Positions 16,990 to 26,195 of a stretch of 64,000 nucleotides of DNA are shown piece after piece. The stretch is from JAAFIP01 sp043774625 (GTDB taxonomy: Bacteria > Pseudomonadota > Gammaproteobacteria > Burkholderiales > Burkholderiaceae_C). The position numbers were made by a program, and so were the translations under genes. The stretch spans positions 20,746 through 84,745 of the forward strand of contig JAYVTG010000007.1 in assembly GCA_043774625.1 (NCBI GenBank), given 5' to 3'. Under the pieces are notes generated by a model. It was given only the letters and a program-made list of their open reading frames with translations. It made no database searches and was not told the DNA's origin. The first letter of the stretch is position 1. Each line of letters begins with the position of its first letter.

Positions 16990-17853
16990 ATGGACTTCGG
17001 CACCTTCCTCATCCAGCTGCTCAACAGCGTGCAGTACGGTCTGCTGCTGTTCATGTTGGCCGCGGGCTTGACGCTGATCTTTGGCATCATGAGCGTGGTC
17101 AACCTGGCGCACGGCAGCTTTTATATGCTGGGCGCGTACATGGCGTGGTCACTATCGAGTTTGCTGGGTAGTTTTACCTTGGCTCTGGTCGGCGGGGTGA
17201 TCTTGGCGGTGGTGTTCGGTCTACTGCTCGAACGCGTACTGTTCCGATATTTCTACCACCGCTCGCACCTGGACCAGGTGCTACTCACCTTCGGTTTGAT
17301 CTACATCTTTGAAGAAACCCGCTCCATCCTGTGGGGTGACGATGTGCATGCGGTGCAAATTCCTGATGCTTTGAGCGCGTCAATCCAGTTGACAGAAAAT
17401 CTGTCCTACCCGGTGTACCGGCTCTTCATGTCGGGCGTGTGCATCGCCCTGGCCATTGGCCTGTACCTGCTCATTTCCAAAACCAAGCTGGGCATGAAGA
17501 TCCGTGCGGGTGCCTTCAACCCAGGCATGGCCGAGGCGCTGGGCGTGAACGTGAAACGCATTCAGATGATCGTATTTGCCTTGGGTGTGGGCCTTGCCGC
17601 CATCTCCGGCATGATCGCCTCACCGATTGCGTCGGTGTACCCCAATATGGGCAGCAGCGTGCTCATCATGTGCTTTGTGGTGGTGGTCATCGGCGGCATT
17701 GGCTCGGTGCGCGGCGCGTTGATAGCGGCCCTGCTTGTGGGTTTGGTTGATACCTTTGGCAAGGTGCTGTTTCCGTCAGTGGCCAGCATGCTGGTTTATG
17801 TGCTGATGGCTGGCGTGCTGCTCTGCAAGCCCGAGGGCTTGTTCAAGCAATGA
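16990..17853 (+). CDS. livH: Branched-chain-type ABC transporter permease (LivH)
   Basis: An inner-membrane permease of 287 aa from MDFGTFLIQLLNSVQYG. It has eight or so hydrophobic segments and the family motif FGIMSVVNLAHGSFYMLGAY, plus the EAA-like loop GMKIRAGAFNPGMAEALGVNV. It overlaps the next permease gene in an ATGA. It belongs to a four-gene livHMGF unit, probably for uptake of an aromatic acid given the adjacent box genes, as in Hba-type systems. Confidence 0.9.
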   Translation: MDFGTFLIQLLNSVQYGLLLFMLAAGLTLIFGIMSVVNLAHGSFYMLGAYMAWSLSSLLGSFTLALVGGVILAVVFGLLLERVLFRYFYHRSHLDQVLLTFGLIYIFEETRSILWGDDVHAVQIPDALSASIQLTENLSYPVYRLFMSGVCIALAIGLYLLISKTKLGMKIRAGAFNPGMAEALGVNVKRIQMIVFALGVGLAAISGMIASPIASVYPNMGSSVLIMCFVVVVIGGIGSVRGALIAALLVGLVDTFGKVLFPSVASMLVYVLMAGVLLCKPEGLFKQ

Positions 17854-18836
17854 GTATCGCAACTGCCAACCTCGAAAAGTTTCCGCGTAGCCTGCAAGTC
17901 ACACTGGCGCTTGGCGCGATGGCTTTGGCCACCTTTCCCTTTGTGGGCAGCGACTTTTACATCTCCATGGTTACACGCATGATGATTTTTGCCATCTTTG
18001 CGATGAGCCTGGACATTTTGCAGGGCACCACCGGCCTGGTGTCGCTGGGTCACGCAGCCTACTTTGGTCTGGCAGGCTATGTGCTGGCTTTCATTTCACC
18101 GCAGGACAGTGGCGTGAGCCTTTGGTGGTCACTGCCTGTCTCGGTGCTGGGTGCTGCGCTGGCCGCCTTGGTCATCGGCTTTTTTGTGGTGCGCACCCAT
18201 GGCATTTACTTCATCATGGTCACCATGGCGTTTGCGCAAATGGTGTACTACCTGTTTTTTGACAACAAGGCGCTGGGCGGGTCTGACGGCTTGTACATCA
18301 ACCTCAAACCCACGGTCATGTTGGGCAGTTTTGAATTACTCAATCTGGACAACAAGCGCACGCTGTACTTTGTGGTGTTTGGCCTCACGCTGCTTGTCTA
18401 CGTCTTCCTGCGCCGCCTCCTGTTCAGCCCATTTGGCCGTACGCTCTCGGGCATCCGCATCAACGAAAGCCGTATGCGCGCCATGGGTTACAGCACCTTT
18501 GGCTACAAGCTGGCAGCCTTCACGCTGGCGGGCGCTCTTGCGGGTGTGGCAGGGTATTGGTGGGGCGTGCAAACGGGCTACATCAACCCCGATTTGATGG
18601 GTTTTCATAACAGTGCGCACGTCATCATGATGGTGATTTTGGGCGGCATGGGCAATTTTGCAGGTGCCATCGTCGGTGCCTTTGCTTTTGAAACCCTGCT
18701 TTTCGTGTTCAAAGACATCAGCAAACATTGGCAATTGCTGATGGGCGTTTTCATCGTCGCTGTGGTGATTTTCGCGCCACGTGGTCTGCTGGGGTTTTTT
18801 GAAAAATCGTCCAGGAAAGGTGGCCAGCATGACTGA
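17850..18836 (+). CDS. livM: Branched-chain-type ABC transporter permease (LivM)
   Basis: The second permease, 328 aa. Motifs are MSLDILQGTTGLVSLGHAAYFGLAGYVLA near residues 50-80 and the loop RTLSGIRINESRMRAMGYS. It overlaps livH by 4 bases and extends 8 bases past the livG start. All spacing indicates one transcript with coupled translation. It pairs with LivH to form the membrane channel. Confidence 0.9.
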   Translation: MSIATANLEKFPRSLQVTLALGAMALATFPFVGSDFYISMVTRMMIFAIFAMSLDILQGTTGLVSLGHAAYFGLAGYVLAFISPQDSGVSLWWSLPVSVLGAALAALVIGFFVVRTHGIYFIMVTMAFAQMVYYLFFDNKALGGSDGLYINLKPTVMLGSFELLNLDNKRTLYFVVFGLTLLVYVFLRRLLFSPFGRTLSGIRINESRMRAMGYSTFGYKLAAFTLAGALAGVAGYWWGVQTGYINPDLMGFHNSAHVIMMVILGGMGNFAGAIVGAFAFETLLFVFKDISKHWQLLMGVFIVAVVIFAPRGLLGFFEKSSRKGGQHD

Positions 18837-19578
18837 GCCCCTGCTGGTTGCCAAAAACCTGACCAAACGCTTTGGCGGCCTGGCTGCGGTCAACGACATT
18901 TCCATCAGCCTGTACCGCAACACCATCCATGCAGTGATTGGCCCCAACGGTGCAGGTAAATCAACGCTGACCAATATGCTGGCGGGTGATTTTTTGCCCA
19001 CATCCGGCACCATCCACATCAACGGCCAAGACATGACAGCCGCCACACCCGAAAAGCGTTCGCGCAATGGGTTAGGTCGAAGCTACCAAAAAACCAATAT
19101 CTTGCTACCCCTGACGGTGTGGGACAACGTGCATCTGGCGGCGCAGTCGCGTGCGCAACACCCTTTTAGCTGGCTGGCAAATGCTACAAATTTCGTAGCT
19201 GCTCGCGCACTATCTACGCTGGCAATTGAGCAATCTGGTCTAAAAAACCGCTTAAAAACAATAGCTGCAGCCATGTCACACGGCGAGCAACGCCAGCTGG
19301 AAATTGCCATGGCTTTGGCCACGCAGCCGCAGGTACTGTTGCTGGACGAACCGCTGGCAGGCATGGGCAGCGCCGAAGCCGAGAAAATGATCGCCCTGCT
19401 GAAAATCCTGAAAAAAGACCATGCCATCTTGTTGGTAGAACACGACATGGACGCTGTATTCGCCTTGGCCGATACGCTCACCGTCATGGTCAACGGCCAG
19501 ATGATCGCCAGCGGCTCACCAGCTGAGATTCGCGCCAACGCCGCCGTGCAAGCTGCGTACCTGGGTGAGGAGCATTAG
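18829..19578 (+). CDS. livG: ABC transporter ATPase (LivG), with in-frame repeat insert
   Basis: A 249-aa ATPase from MTEPLLVAKNLTKRFGG. It has the Walker A motif GPNGAGKSTLTN, the signature MSHGEQRQLEIAMALATQP, Walker B VLLLDEPLAGMG and the switch histidine in LLVEHDMD. Residues about 118-132 (ATNFVAARALSTLAI) are encoded by an inverted copy of the dispersed repeat. The insert lies between the Q-loop region and the signature, in the helical domain that touches the permeases. Confidence 0.9.
   Translation: MTEPLLVAKNLTKRFGGLAAVNDISISLYRNTIHAVIGPNGAGKSTLTNMLAGDFLPTSGTIHINGQDMTAATPEKRSRNGLGRSYQKTNILLPLTVWDNVHLAAQSRAQHPFSWLANATNFVAARALSTLAIEQSGLKNRLKTIAAAMSHGEQRQLEIAMALATQPQVLLLDEPLAGMGSAEAEKMIALLKILKKDHAILLVEHDMDAVFALADTLTVMVNGQMIASGSPAEIRANAAVQAAYLGEEH
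19182..19223 (-). repeat. Dispersed 42-base repeat, copy F (inside livG)
   Basis: Read on the minus strand: GCCAGCGTAGATAGTGCG, then CGAGCAGCTACGAAA and TAGCA. The gene reads the opposite strand, giving FVAARALSTLA in frame. Confidence 0.82.
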
Positions 19579-19579
19579 C

Positions 19580-20350
19580 ATGACAGCACATGCCAACCGC
19601 CAAGCACCCGGCCTCGCTGGCAACCAGGCAGCTCAAACAGCGCAAGCGCTGATCGACGTCCAGCAACTGAACACCTACTACGGTGCCAGCCACATCCTGC
19701 GGGGCATCAACTTTCACGTGGGCAAGGCCGAAACCATTGGTTTGATGGGCCGTAACGGCATGGGCAAATCCACTTTGCTGAAATCCATCATGGGTTTGGT
19801 CAAGCCGCGCAGTGGCACGGTCAGGGTTAACGGCTGGAACATGACGGGCGCATCAGCCTATGAAATTGCGCAACTGGGCGTGGCTTACGTACCGGAGGGG
19901 CGTGGCATTTTTGGCAACCTGAGCGTGAAAGAAAACCTGGTGATGGCTGCCCGGTCGGGTTTGAAAGGCCAAACCGACTGGACCTATGACCGCGTGCTGG
20001 ACACCTTCCCCCGCCTGAAAGAGCGGCTGAACCACGGCGGCCAGCAACTGAGCGGGGGCGAGCAACAAATGCTCACCATTGGCCGCGCCCTGATGACCAA
20101 CCCCAATGTGTTGATTTTGGACGAAGCCACCGAAGGCCTGGCCCCGCTGATTGCCCGCGAGATCTGGCGCATCTGCGAAACCATCAAGCAAACCGGCATC
20201 AGCAGCGTGATTGTGGACAAAAACTACAAACATGTAACGCAAGTCACCGACCGCAATGTGATTTTGGTCAAGGGCGAGGTCGTGTTTGCGGGCACTTCAG
20301 CGGAGTTACTGAGCCAGCCAGCCTTGTTAGAACAGCACCTGGGCGTCTAA
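19580..20350 (+). CDS. livF: ABC transporter ATPase (LivF)
   Basis: A 256-aa ATPase with Walker A GRNGMGKSTLLKSI, the LivF-typical VAYVPEGRGIFGNLSV, signature LSGGEQQMLTIGRAL and Walker B LILDEATEGLAP. The ATG at 19580 follows livG by one base, with GAGGAG as ribosome-binding site inside the livG end. It closes the livHMGF unit; a hairpin follows at 20371-20394. It has an extra N-terminal 20 residues before the core domain compared with most LivF. Confidence 0.9.
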   Translation: MTAHANRQAPGLAGNQAAQTAQALIDVQQLNTYYGASHILRGINFHVGKAETIGLMGRNGMGKSTLLKSIMGLVKPRSGTVRVNGWNMTGASAYEIAQLGVAYVPEGRGIFGNLSVKENLVMAARSGLKGQTDWTYDRVLDTFPRLKERLNHGGQQLSGGEQQMLTIGRALMTNPNVLILDEATEGLAPLIAREIWRICETIKQTGISSVIVDKNYKHVTQVTDRNVILVKGEVVFAGTSAELLSQPALLEQHLGV

Positions 20351-20370
20351 AAACCGGACCCACAAATGAA

Positions 20371-20394
20371 AAAGCCCACCTTGCGGCGGGCTTT
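20371..20394. terminator. Hairpin between livF and a small minus-strand ORF
   Basis: AAAGCCCACC and GGCGGGCTTT pair around TTGC. On the minus strand the stem is followed by a T run, so it is best as the terminator of the 14-residue ORF, and it may stop livF transcripts too. Confidence 0.7.
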
Positions 20395-20420
20395 AAGCCT
20401 GAAGGCAATTGGTTGCCCAA

Positions 20421-20465
20421 TTACTTCTTCGCTGGCTTTTTGGATTTTTTCATTTTCTTTGCCAT
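20421..20465 (-). CDS. 14-residue lysine-rich microprotein ORF
   Basis: The ORF reads MAKKMKKSKKPAKK: eight lysines in 14 residues, strongly basic. An AAGGA ribosome-binding site stands 8-9 bases before the ATG, and a hairpin terminator follows the stop. Those two signals are why I list it despite its size. It could be a nucleic-acid-binding peptide, a leader peptide or chance. Nothing in the sequence shows a function. Confidence 0.45.
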   Translation of the reverse strand: MAKKMKKSKKPAKK

Positions 20466-20686
20466 GGTACTTGTCCTTAAGGAAAAAAGTTAGTCTTAGC
20501 CTGTTTTTCAACAGACCGCCCAGTGTAGCTTGAAAAACCCCATTACCCGAGCCTACACACAACGAAAAGTTCAGTACTGCGGTTGACAGTAGGCATAAAA
20601 AATACAGATTTATTTACAACTATCATAAAACTGCCAAATTGGCCCCTTGGCGGCATCCCCGCTAGCAGGCCCCATAATTCGAGCCC

Positions 20687-22162
20687 ATGACCACACGTAC
20701 ACCTTATCGCGACACGGATTTTTTGCGGTTTTTAGTCTGCCCGCCCATATTTTGGATGTTGGGCCTGCTCATTATCGAGTCCGGCTTGGCCGCATTAACC
20801 ACCTGGCTGATCATCCAGGCTGGGCTAGACTTGGCCAACGAAGATTTTTTGATAGAAGACTTTGGCTGGATCGTTCTGGCCCAGTCTGCGGCCTACCTGG
20901 TCGGCGCGCTGAGCTGGATTTTTGCTGAACAAACGGGTTTTGGGGCATTTGCGCGCTACATGTTGCGCTTTACCAAAGACAACAAGCATCAAACTCGCGT
21001 CTTTGCCAACAAGGACGAACGCGAAAGAGTGGAGCCGTTTTTAACCAATGAAACGTTTCATATCTTTTTTGAGTTGGTGTATGAGCTTGAAGCTGACCTC
21101 AAGCTCTTTTTTAACCTGTTATTCAATACCATTGTGCTTGGTGTCGCGATTGACGCTGGCCTGCCCATCGTTTACGGCGCAGTATTCGTCGCACTCCTGG
21201 CCTTGCAGTTTGGCCTGCGCAACTGGGTTGCCAAACGCTATGCAGCCAACCAGCGTGCCACCAACCGAATGACCGCCCACACCTACACTGCGTGGGACAA
21301 TATTTTGAGCGGTAACCGCTATAACTTTCGCATCTGGCACGGCGGCTTTAAAGAGCGTCTTCGCAATGCTTTGCGTGCGCAAATCGGCGCCATCATGGCC
21401 CGCGAAGGCATTGCAGCCGCCAACGGGATTTTTGCCCTGCTGGTGGTGTTTGCTTATCTGGCCTATGTGGCGGGCATGAACGTCACCAATACCGCTTTGT
21501 TGATCAGTTTGGCAGCCACCCTGCCCCGCCAAATAGAACTGTCGCACGACCTGCACGGCCTGGCCACTGGTTTAAACGACCTGCTGGCCATCTGGACGCG
21601 CATCAAAGGTGCCAGCAATGCCATGCGACCTGCAGCCGATGCAGACTTTGAAAACCGTATTCGCTTTGACCGGCTGCAACTTAAACAAACCGACCACTTG
21701 CCCGGCACCCCCGTTCAAGTGCTGCATTGCCAATCAATGGACGTGCTTTTGGCGCACCTACACGCCCAAACCACAGGCCGTATCTTGGTACGCGGTGGCA
21801 ACGGCTCTGGCAAGTCTACATTGCTGGCCGCAGTTAAAGCCAGAATGGGTGCCCACGCGTTTTATTGGCCCACCAGCGACCAATTGGCCTTTGCCTTTAA
21901 CAGCGGGTTGAATGCAGCTGAAGCTGAAGCAGATGACGACGCCGAAGAAGTTGCTGAAACGCCCGCTTCAAAAACAGCTTTTTCTTCAGGCGAACACCAG
22001 TTGAAGTCGCTACGCGAAATCGTCAAAAATACGCACGCCAAAGTGTATTTGTTGGACGAATGGGATGCCAACCTGGATGCCAAAAACGGAGCCGAAGCGC
22101 AGCAACTGGTAAACCAATTGGCCCAGCGCGCCTTAGTGCTGGAGATTTCGCATCGCGTCTGA
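20687..22162 (+). CDS. ABC-type transporter with fused membrane and ATPase domains
   Basis: A 491-aa protein. The first 330 residues hold about six hydrophobic segments and an SbmA-like membrane region (GYLxFAEQ-like WIFAEQTGFGAFARYMLRFT). The C-terminal part is an ATPase domain with Walker A GGNGSGKSTLL near 368, a degenerate signature FSSGEHQ near 433 instead of LSGGQ, and Walker B VYLLDEWDANLD near 450. An acidic loop (EAEADDDAEEVAE) is inserted before the signature. The DEW form recalls peptide and siderophore exporters such as PvdE and YojI. Substrate is unknown; export of a peptide-like compound is a guess. Confidence 0.7.
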   Translation: MTTRTPYRDTDFLRFLVCPPIFWMLGLLIIESGLAALTTWLIIQAGLDLANEDFLIEDFGWIVLAQSAAYLVGALSWIFAEQTGFGAFARYMLRFTKDNKHQTRVFANKDERERVEPFLTNETFHIFFELVYELEADLKLFFNLLFNTIVLGVAIDAGLPIVYGAVFVALLALQFGLRNWVAKRYAANQRATNRMTAHTYTAWDNILSGNRYNFRIWHGGFKERLRNALRAQIGAIMAREGIAAANGIFALLVVFAYLAYVAGMNVTNTALLISLAATLPRQIELSHDLHGLATGLNDLLAIWTRIKGASNAMRPAADADFENRIRFDRLQLKQTDHLPGTPVQVLHCQSMDVLLAHLHAQTTGRILVRGGNGSGKSTLLAAVKARMGAHAFYWPTSDQLAFAFNSGLNAAEAEADDDAEEVAETPASKTAFSSGEHQLKSLREIVKNTHAKVYLLDEWDANLDAKNGAEAQQLVNQLAQRALVLEISHRV

Positions 22163-22203
22163 GCTGGCACCCACGATCTGCCCGATCTATTTCCATCTCA
22201 ACC

Positions 22204-23391
22204 ATGACTACCGTTCACCGAACCCAGGTTTGCATCATTGGTGCTGGCCCTGCAGGCTTGTTACTGGGTGCCTTGCTGCACAAAGCTGGCATTGACAATA
22301 TCATCCTGGAGCGCCAAAGCCCAGACTATGTGCTGGGCCGCATTCGCGCTGGCATTTTGGAGCAAACCACCGTGGATGCATTGACCTACGCTGGCGTGAG
22401 CGCTGGCGTAGAGGCACACGGCCATCGCCATAACCATATTGAACTTATTTTTAACAACCAGCGCCACAGCATAGAGCTGGCCTCTCGTACCAATGGCAAG
22501 GTCGTCACCGCCTATGGGCAAACCGAGGTGACCAAAGACCTGATGAATCACCGTGTATCAACAGGTCGCTCCACCGTGTATGAAGCCAAAGATGTGGTGC
22601 TGCACCAGTTTGACAGTGCCAAGCCGCGCGTCACCTACCTGAAAGACGGCGTGCAGCACAGCATCGACTGCGACTTCATTGCGGGTTGTGATGGCTTTCA
22701 CGGCGTTAGTCGCGCCAGCGTGCCCAAGGACAAAATCACCGAGTACATCAAAGACTACCCGTTCGGCTGGCTGGGCGTGCTGGCCGATGTGCCGCCCGTG
22801 TCGCCCCACGCCATCATCTACGGCAACAGTGAACGTGGCTTCTCCCTGTGCAGCCTGCGCAGCCTAACGCGCAGCCGCTACTACGTGCAATGCCCCATGA
22901 CAGACAAGGTGGAAGACTGGAGCGACGAGCGCTTTTGGACGGAGCTAAAACTGCGGGTAGACGAAGACACCGCTAGCCGCATCATTACGGGTCCGTCCAT
23001 AGAAAAAAGCATTGCCCCGTTGCGCAGCTTTGTGGCCGAACCCATGCGCTTTGGCAGTTTGTTTTTGGCAGGCGACGCTGCACACATTGTGCCGCCTACG
23101 GGGGCCAAGGGGCTGAACCTGGCCGCCAGTGATGTAGTCATGTTGTCGCAGGCCTTTGCAGAACATTACCTGGAAAAAACCGATGCTGGCATTAACGGTT
23201 ACAGCGAACGCGCCCTGCGCAAGGTATGGCGTGTGGAGCGCTTTAGCTGGTGGCTCACCACGCTGATGCACCGCTTTCCAGACTCCGCCGGTTTTGGGCA
23301 AAAGATGCAAGAGGCGGAATTGGGCTATTTGATGGCCTCAGAGGCTGCGCAGATGACGCTAGCAGAGAATTATGTTGGATTGCCTGGATAG
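22204..23391 (+). CDS. pobA: 4-hydroxybenzoate 3-monooxygenase
   Basis: FAD monooxygenase of 395 aa converting 4-hydroxybenzoate to protocatechuate with NADPH and O2. FAD motif VCIIGAGPAGLLLG at the N-terminus, the DG motif GCDGFHGVSR and the GD motif LAGDAAHIVPPTGAKGLNLA are all present. Length equals Pseudomonas PobA (394 aa). The ATG at 22204 is 41 bases after the ABC gene's stop. No pobR regulator gene is adjacent. Together with mobA it would make the host a protocatechuate producer from both hydroxybenzoates. Confidence 0.94.
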   Translation: MTTVHRTQVCIIGAGPAGLLLGALLHKAGIDNIILERQSPDYVLGRIRAGILEQTTVDALTYAGVSAGVEAHGHRHNHIELIFNNQRHSIELASRTNGKVVTAYGQTEVTKDLMNHRVSTGRSTVYEAKDVVLHQFDSAKPRVTYLKDGVQHSIDCDFIAGCDGFHGVSRASVPKDKITEYIKDYPFGWLGVLADVPPVSPHAIIYGNSERGFSLCSLRSLTRSRYYVQCPMTDKVEDWSDERFWTELKLRVDEDTASRIITGPSIEKSIAPLRSFVAEPMRFGSLFLAGDAAHIVPPTGAKGLNLAASDVVMLSQAFAEHYLEKTDAGINGYSERALRKVWRVERFSWWLTTLMHRFPDSAGFGQKMQEAELGYLMASEAAQMTLAENYVGLPG

Positions 23392-23522
23392 CACCTTACA
23401 ATTTTAAGCCATAGTGTCTGTGACTATATGTCGTACAAGCGTTAGCGTTTGATTTATAGTACACACTTACAGTGCATACAAAAATCAGCCCTTTTCAAAA
23501 TTAACTTCTCCAAGTTTGCCAC

Positions 23523-24086
23523 ATGATTTACGCAAAGACAGTTAAAGGCGAGCTTGCAGCTTTTGACCGCACCACCAGCATTTCGGCAAATCTGAAAACC
23601 GTTTTATTGAAAGTCAATGGAAGAGCTGAAAGCGCTTTTATCATCGCCCAACTTTCAGAAATCAGTGATGTGCAAGCCATGCTTGACTCACTGGAGCGCG
23701 CAGGATTGATTCAACAACACGTCTCAGCCAAGAGCGCCGGGCCTACTGAGCCCAACAAAGCCGACTCGTTTGGGGGCAAAACGGAACAAATCGACGGTGG
23801 AGCCGACACATTGCCTGTTGTTGAACCTGGATCACAGCCAGAGATTATTCGTGATGTATCTGAAGCGATGGCTGATTTTATTTTGCAATATCTTCCTTCA
23901 CTGTCGTTCTCCCTCTTGCTTGAATTAGAGGCGGTGCGTAACCTGCCGCAGTTTGAAATGCTGATTGATAAATTCGAACCCATGGCGCTGCGGGTGGGCC
24001 CTGCTGGCGAAGAACTGATCAAAGCATCGCGTCAAGCGCTTTCTACTTTCTCCAACAGCCGCAGTGCGACGGTCAGCCAGCTTTAA
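23523..24086 (+). CDS. Hypothetical protein with winged-helix-like N-terminus
   Basis: I do not recognise this 187-aa protein. Residues 1-65 (helix-rich, LLKVNGRAESAFIIAQLSEI, then AMLDSLERAGLI) look like a small winged-helix domain of the kind that reads or links signalling proteins. Residues 66-110 are polar and probably disordered. The C-terminal 75 residues are helical (MADFILQYLPSLSFSLLLELEAVRN). There is no signal peptide. It stands alone between pobA and a convergent MFS gene. Function unknown. Confidence 0.65.
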   Translation: MIYAKTVKGELAAFDRTTSISANLKTVLLKVNGRAESAFIIAQLSEISDVQAMLDSLERAGLIQQHVSAKSAGPTEPNKADSFGGKTEQIDGGADTLPVVEPGSQPEIIRDVSEAMADFILQYLPSLSFSLLLELEAVRNLPQFEMLIDKFEPMALRVGPAGEELIKASRQALSTFSNSRSATVSQL

Positions 24087-24108
24087 CTTACCCACTACAG
24101 AGTGCTGG

Positions 24109-24138
24109 AACGCCTGATTTAACCAAATATCAGGCGTT
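24109..24138. terminator. Hairpin between convergent genes
   Basis: AACGCCTGAT and ATCAGGCGTT form a 10-pair stem with a 10-base loop. Its right end abuts repeat copy G. It may end transcripts of both flanking genes; there is no long T run. Confidence 0.55.
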
Positions 24139-24180
24139 GCCAGCGTGGAATATGCGTGAGCAGCTATTAAAAATGTAGCA
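24139..24180 (+). repeat. Dispersed 42-base repeat, copy G
   Basis: GCCAGCGTGGAATATGCG, then TGAGCAGCTATTAAA and TGTAGCA. Located between the hypothetical gene and the convergent MFS gene. Confidence 0.9.
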
Positions 24181-24186
24181 ATCTGG

Positions 24187-25485
24187 CTACTCACCCAACG
24201 CAGCTTTTCTGCCCCGCACCATATCGACCTTCTGCAGCAATGCCAGTCCAACCATAAACAAAATGCAAGTGGACCCAATGGCAATGCGCTGGTTGCCACC
24301 GGTCATCCAAGTGATTGCGCCATACATCAGCGGCCCAAAAATGCTGGCCAGGCGAGTGGCAAACGTCCATAAGCCAAAAAATTCACCCAGCTGCGCAGGC
24401 GGCGCCAGCATGCCCGCCATGGCGCGACCCGCAGACTGGCTGGAGCCCATGCAAAAACCCGCAATGGCGGCGGCATACCAAAAACCACCCTTGGTTGTAG
24501 TCAGTGCGGCAATGATGCAGGTAGCTACCCAGCCTACCAGGGTGATGCCCAAGGCCAGTTTGTGCCCTATTCTGTCCTGAAAATAACCAAAACCGAAGGC
24601 GCCAACGGCAGCGGCAATATTCAGCACAAAGATCAAGACCATGGTTTCCTGCTGCACAAAACCAACCACTTGCTCAGCGTAAATGGCAGCTAACGCAATG
24701 GCTACCGACACGCCGCCCTGATAAAACACAGCGCAAGCCAATAACCAGATGAAGTCTTTGTAGCGCTGTGCCTCACTGTAAGTCTGGCGCAGCTGCATTA
24801 GGGACGCCTTCAAGCCGCTGTGCTGCGCGGCCTGCGGCTTGGGCACGGCGCGTTCGGTCAGCAGCGCAAAGGTTACCCAGGCGGCTGCGCCATAAATAAA
24901 TGCGGTGATCAGCATGGTGACCGGGACAAACTTGTCCGCTGGTATACCTTGGCCGCCTGCCCAAATGACATAAGCCAGACTCAAACCGAGCGCCAACATG
25001 CCACCAAAGTAGCCAAAGCTCCAGCCCCAGCCGCTAACCTTGCCCATGGCTTCGGGTTTGGCAAGTTCGGGCAAGAACGATGCCGTCAACGATTCACCGT
25101 AGCTATAGAAAGTGTTGGAAATAACGATGAGTACAAAAGCCAAGGCCACGTTACCTGGCCCTGCAAATGCCAGTGCGGCCGTAGACAGTACGCAACCAAT
25201 CGTGAACAGCATTAACAGCTTCTTTTTGGCTGCCCGCATGTCGGCCAGTGCGCCCAGGCTTGGCATGGTGAACATCACGATAGCGTAAGAGATACTCAGC
25301 GCCAGCGTCCACGCAAACGTGGCCCATTCGGCTTTTTGTGCAATGCCACCTACAAAATACGCGGCAAACACAGCGGTGATGACCACCGTGGTGTAACCCG
25401 AATTGGCAAAATCATACATGGCCCAACCAAATACTTCGCGTTTTTTCACGCCGGGGTTCAGGGCATCTTGGCTAAACAGGGCCAT
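24187..25485 (-). CDS. MFS permease of the UMF1/Atg22-like family
   Basis: A 432-aa inner-membrane protein with about 12 hydrophobic segments. The start (MALFSQDALNPGVKKREVFG) has a GGAG site. The signature WAMYDFANSGYTTVVITAVFAAYF is typical of bacterial UMF1 transporters related to vacuolar effluxers. GALADMRAAKKKLL is the MFS loop between segments 2 and 3. Substrate unknown; relatives have been linked to amino-acid or sugar efflux without firm proof. It is divergent from tdk with a 65-base gap. Confidence 0.83.
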   Translation of the reverse strand: MALFSQDALNPGVKKREVFGWAMYDFANSGYTTVVITAVFAAYFVGGIAQKAEWATFAWTLALSISYAIVMFTMPSLGALADMRAAKKKLLMLFTIGCVLSTAALAFAGPGNVALAFVLIVISNTFYSYGESLTASFLPELAKPEAMGKVSGWGWSFGYFGGMLALGLSLAYVIWAGGQGIPADKFVPVTMLITAFIYGAAAWVTFALLTERAVPKPQAAQHSGLKASLMQLRQTYSEAQRYKDFIWLLACAVFYQGGVSVAIALAAIYAEQVVGFVQQETMVLIFVLNIAAAVGAFGFGYFQDRIGHKLALGITLVGWVATCIIAALTTTKGGFWYAAAIAGFCMGSSQSAGRAMAGMLAPPAQLGEFFGLWTFATRLASIFGPLMYGAITWMTGGNQRIAIGSTCILFMVGLALLQKVDMVRGRKAALGE

Positions 25486-25550
25486 GCTGGTCTCCGAAAG
25501 GTGGTTGATGCATCGCATTATGATGGAGTCACAAGACAAATTGACACAAC

Positions 25551-26129
25551 ATGGCCAAACTGTATTTTCGCTACGCCGCAATGAATGCAGGCAAATCTAC
25601 CGCTTTGCTGCAGGCGGCTTACAACTACGAAGAACGCGGCATGGCGGTAGTACTACTGACAGCCGAGCTGGACACCCGAGACGGGGCAGGCAGTATCAGC
25701 TCTCGCCTTGGTATCGCTCGCCCTGCCCACACCTTCAACGCCAGCCACAGCATGGCAGAGCGCATTGCCGCATCCCAGCAAAGCGAGTGGATAGCCAAAC
25801 TCGCCTGCGTTCTCATCGACGAGGCCCAGTTTCTCACCCGGGATCAGGCACAAGAGTTGCACCGCTGGGCACATACCTTTGACACACCCGTCATCTGCTA
25901 TGGCCTGCGTAGCGACTTTCAGGGCAAGGCGTTTGAAGGATCAGCCACTTTGCTGGTGCTGGCCGATGATATTGAAGAGATGAAAACCATTTGCGAATGC
26001 GGTAACAAAGGCAGCATGAACGCACGCTTTAACGACGACGGCGAGCGCATTCGTGAAGGTTCGCAAATACTGATTGGTGGCAACACGCGTTACCGGGCGC
26101 TGTGCCCGGGTTGTTTTTACGAAAAATGA
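25551..26129 (+). CDS. tdk: Thymidine kinase
   Basis: Salvage enzyme that phosphorylates thymidine to dTMP. It is 192 aa with the P-loop AAMNAGKSTALL, the DEAQFL Mg-binding motif, the lasso region and the four zinc cysteines in CECG and CPGC. Length is the normal for type II (TK1-like) bacterial enzymes. Repeat copy H begins two bases after the stop codon. Confidence 0.93.
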   Translation: MAKLYFRYAAMNAGKSTALLQAAYNYEERGMAVVLLTAELDTRDGAGSISSRLGIARPAHTFNASHSMAERIAASQQSEWIAKLACVLIDEAQFLTRDQAQELHRWAHTFDTPVICYGLRSDFQGKAFEGSATLLVLADDIEEMKTICECGNKGSMNARFNDDGERIREGSQILIGGNTRYRALCPGCFYEK

Positions 26130-26131
26130 AG

Positions 26132-26173
26132 TGCTATTAAAAACGTAGCTGCTCACGCAGTATCTACGCTGGC
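26132..26173 (-). repeat. Dispersed 42-base repeat, copy H
   Basis: On the minus strand: GCCAGCGTAGATACTGCG, then TGAGCAGCTACG and TTTTAATAGCA. It lies directly downstream of tdk. Confidence 0.83.
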
Positions 26174-26195
26174 TACAGGCAAAAAACCTTTAAAA

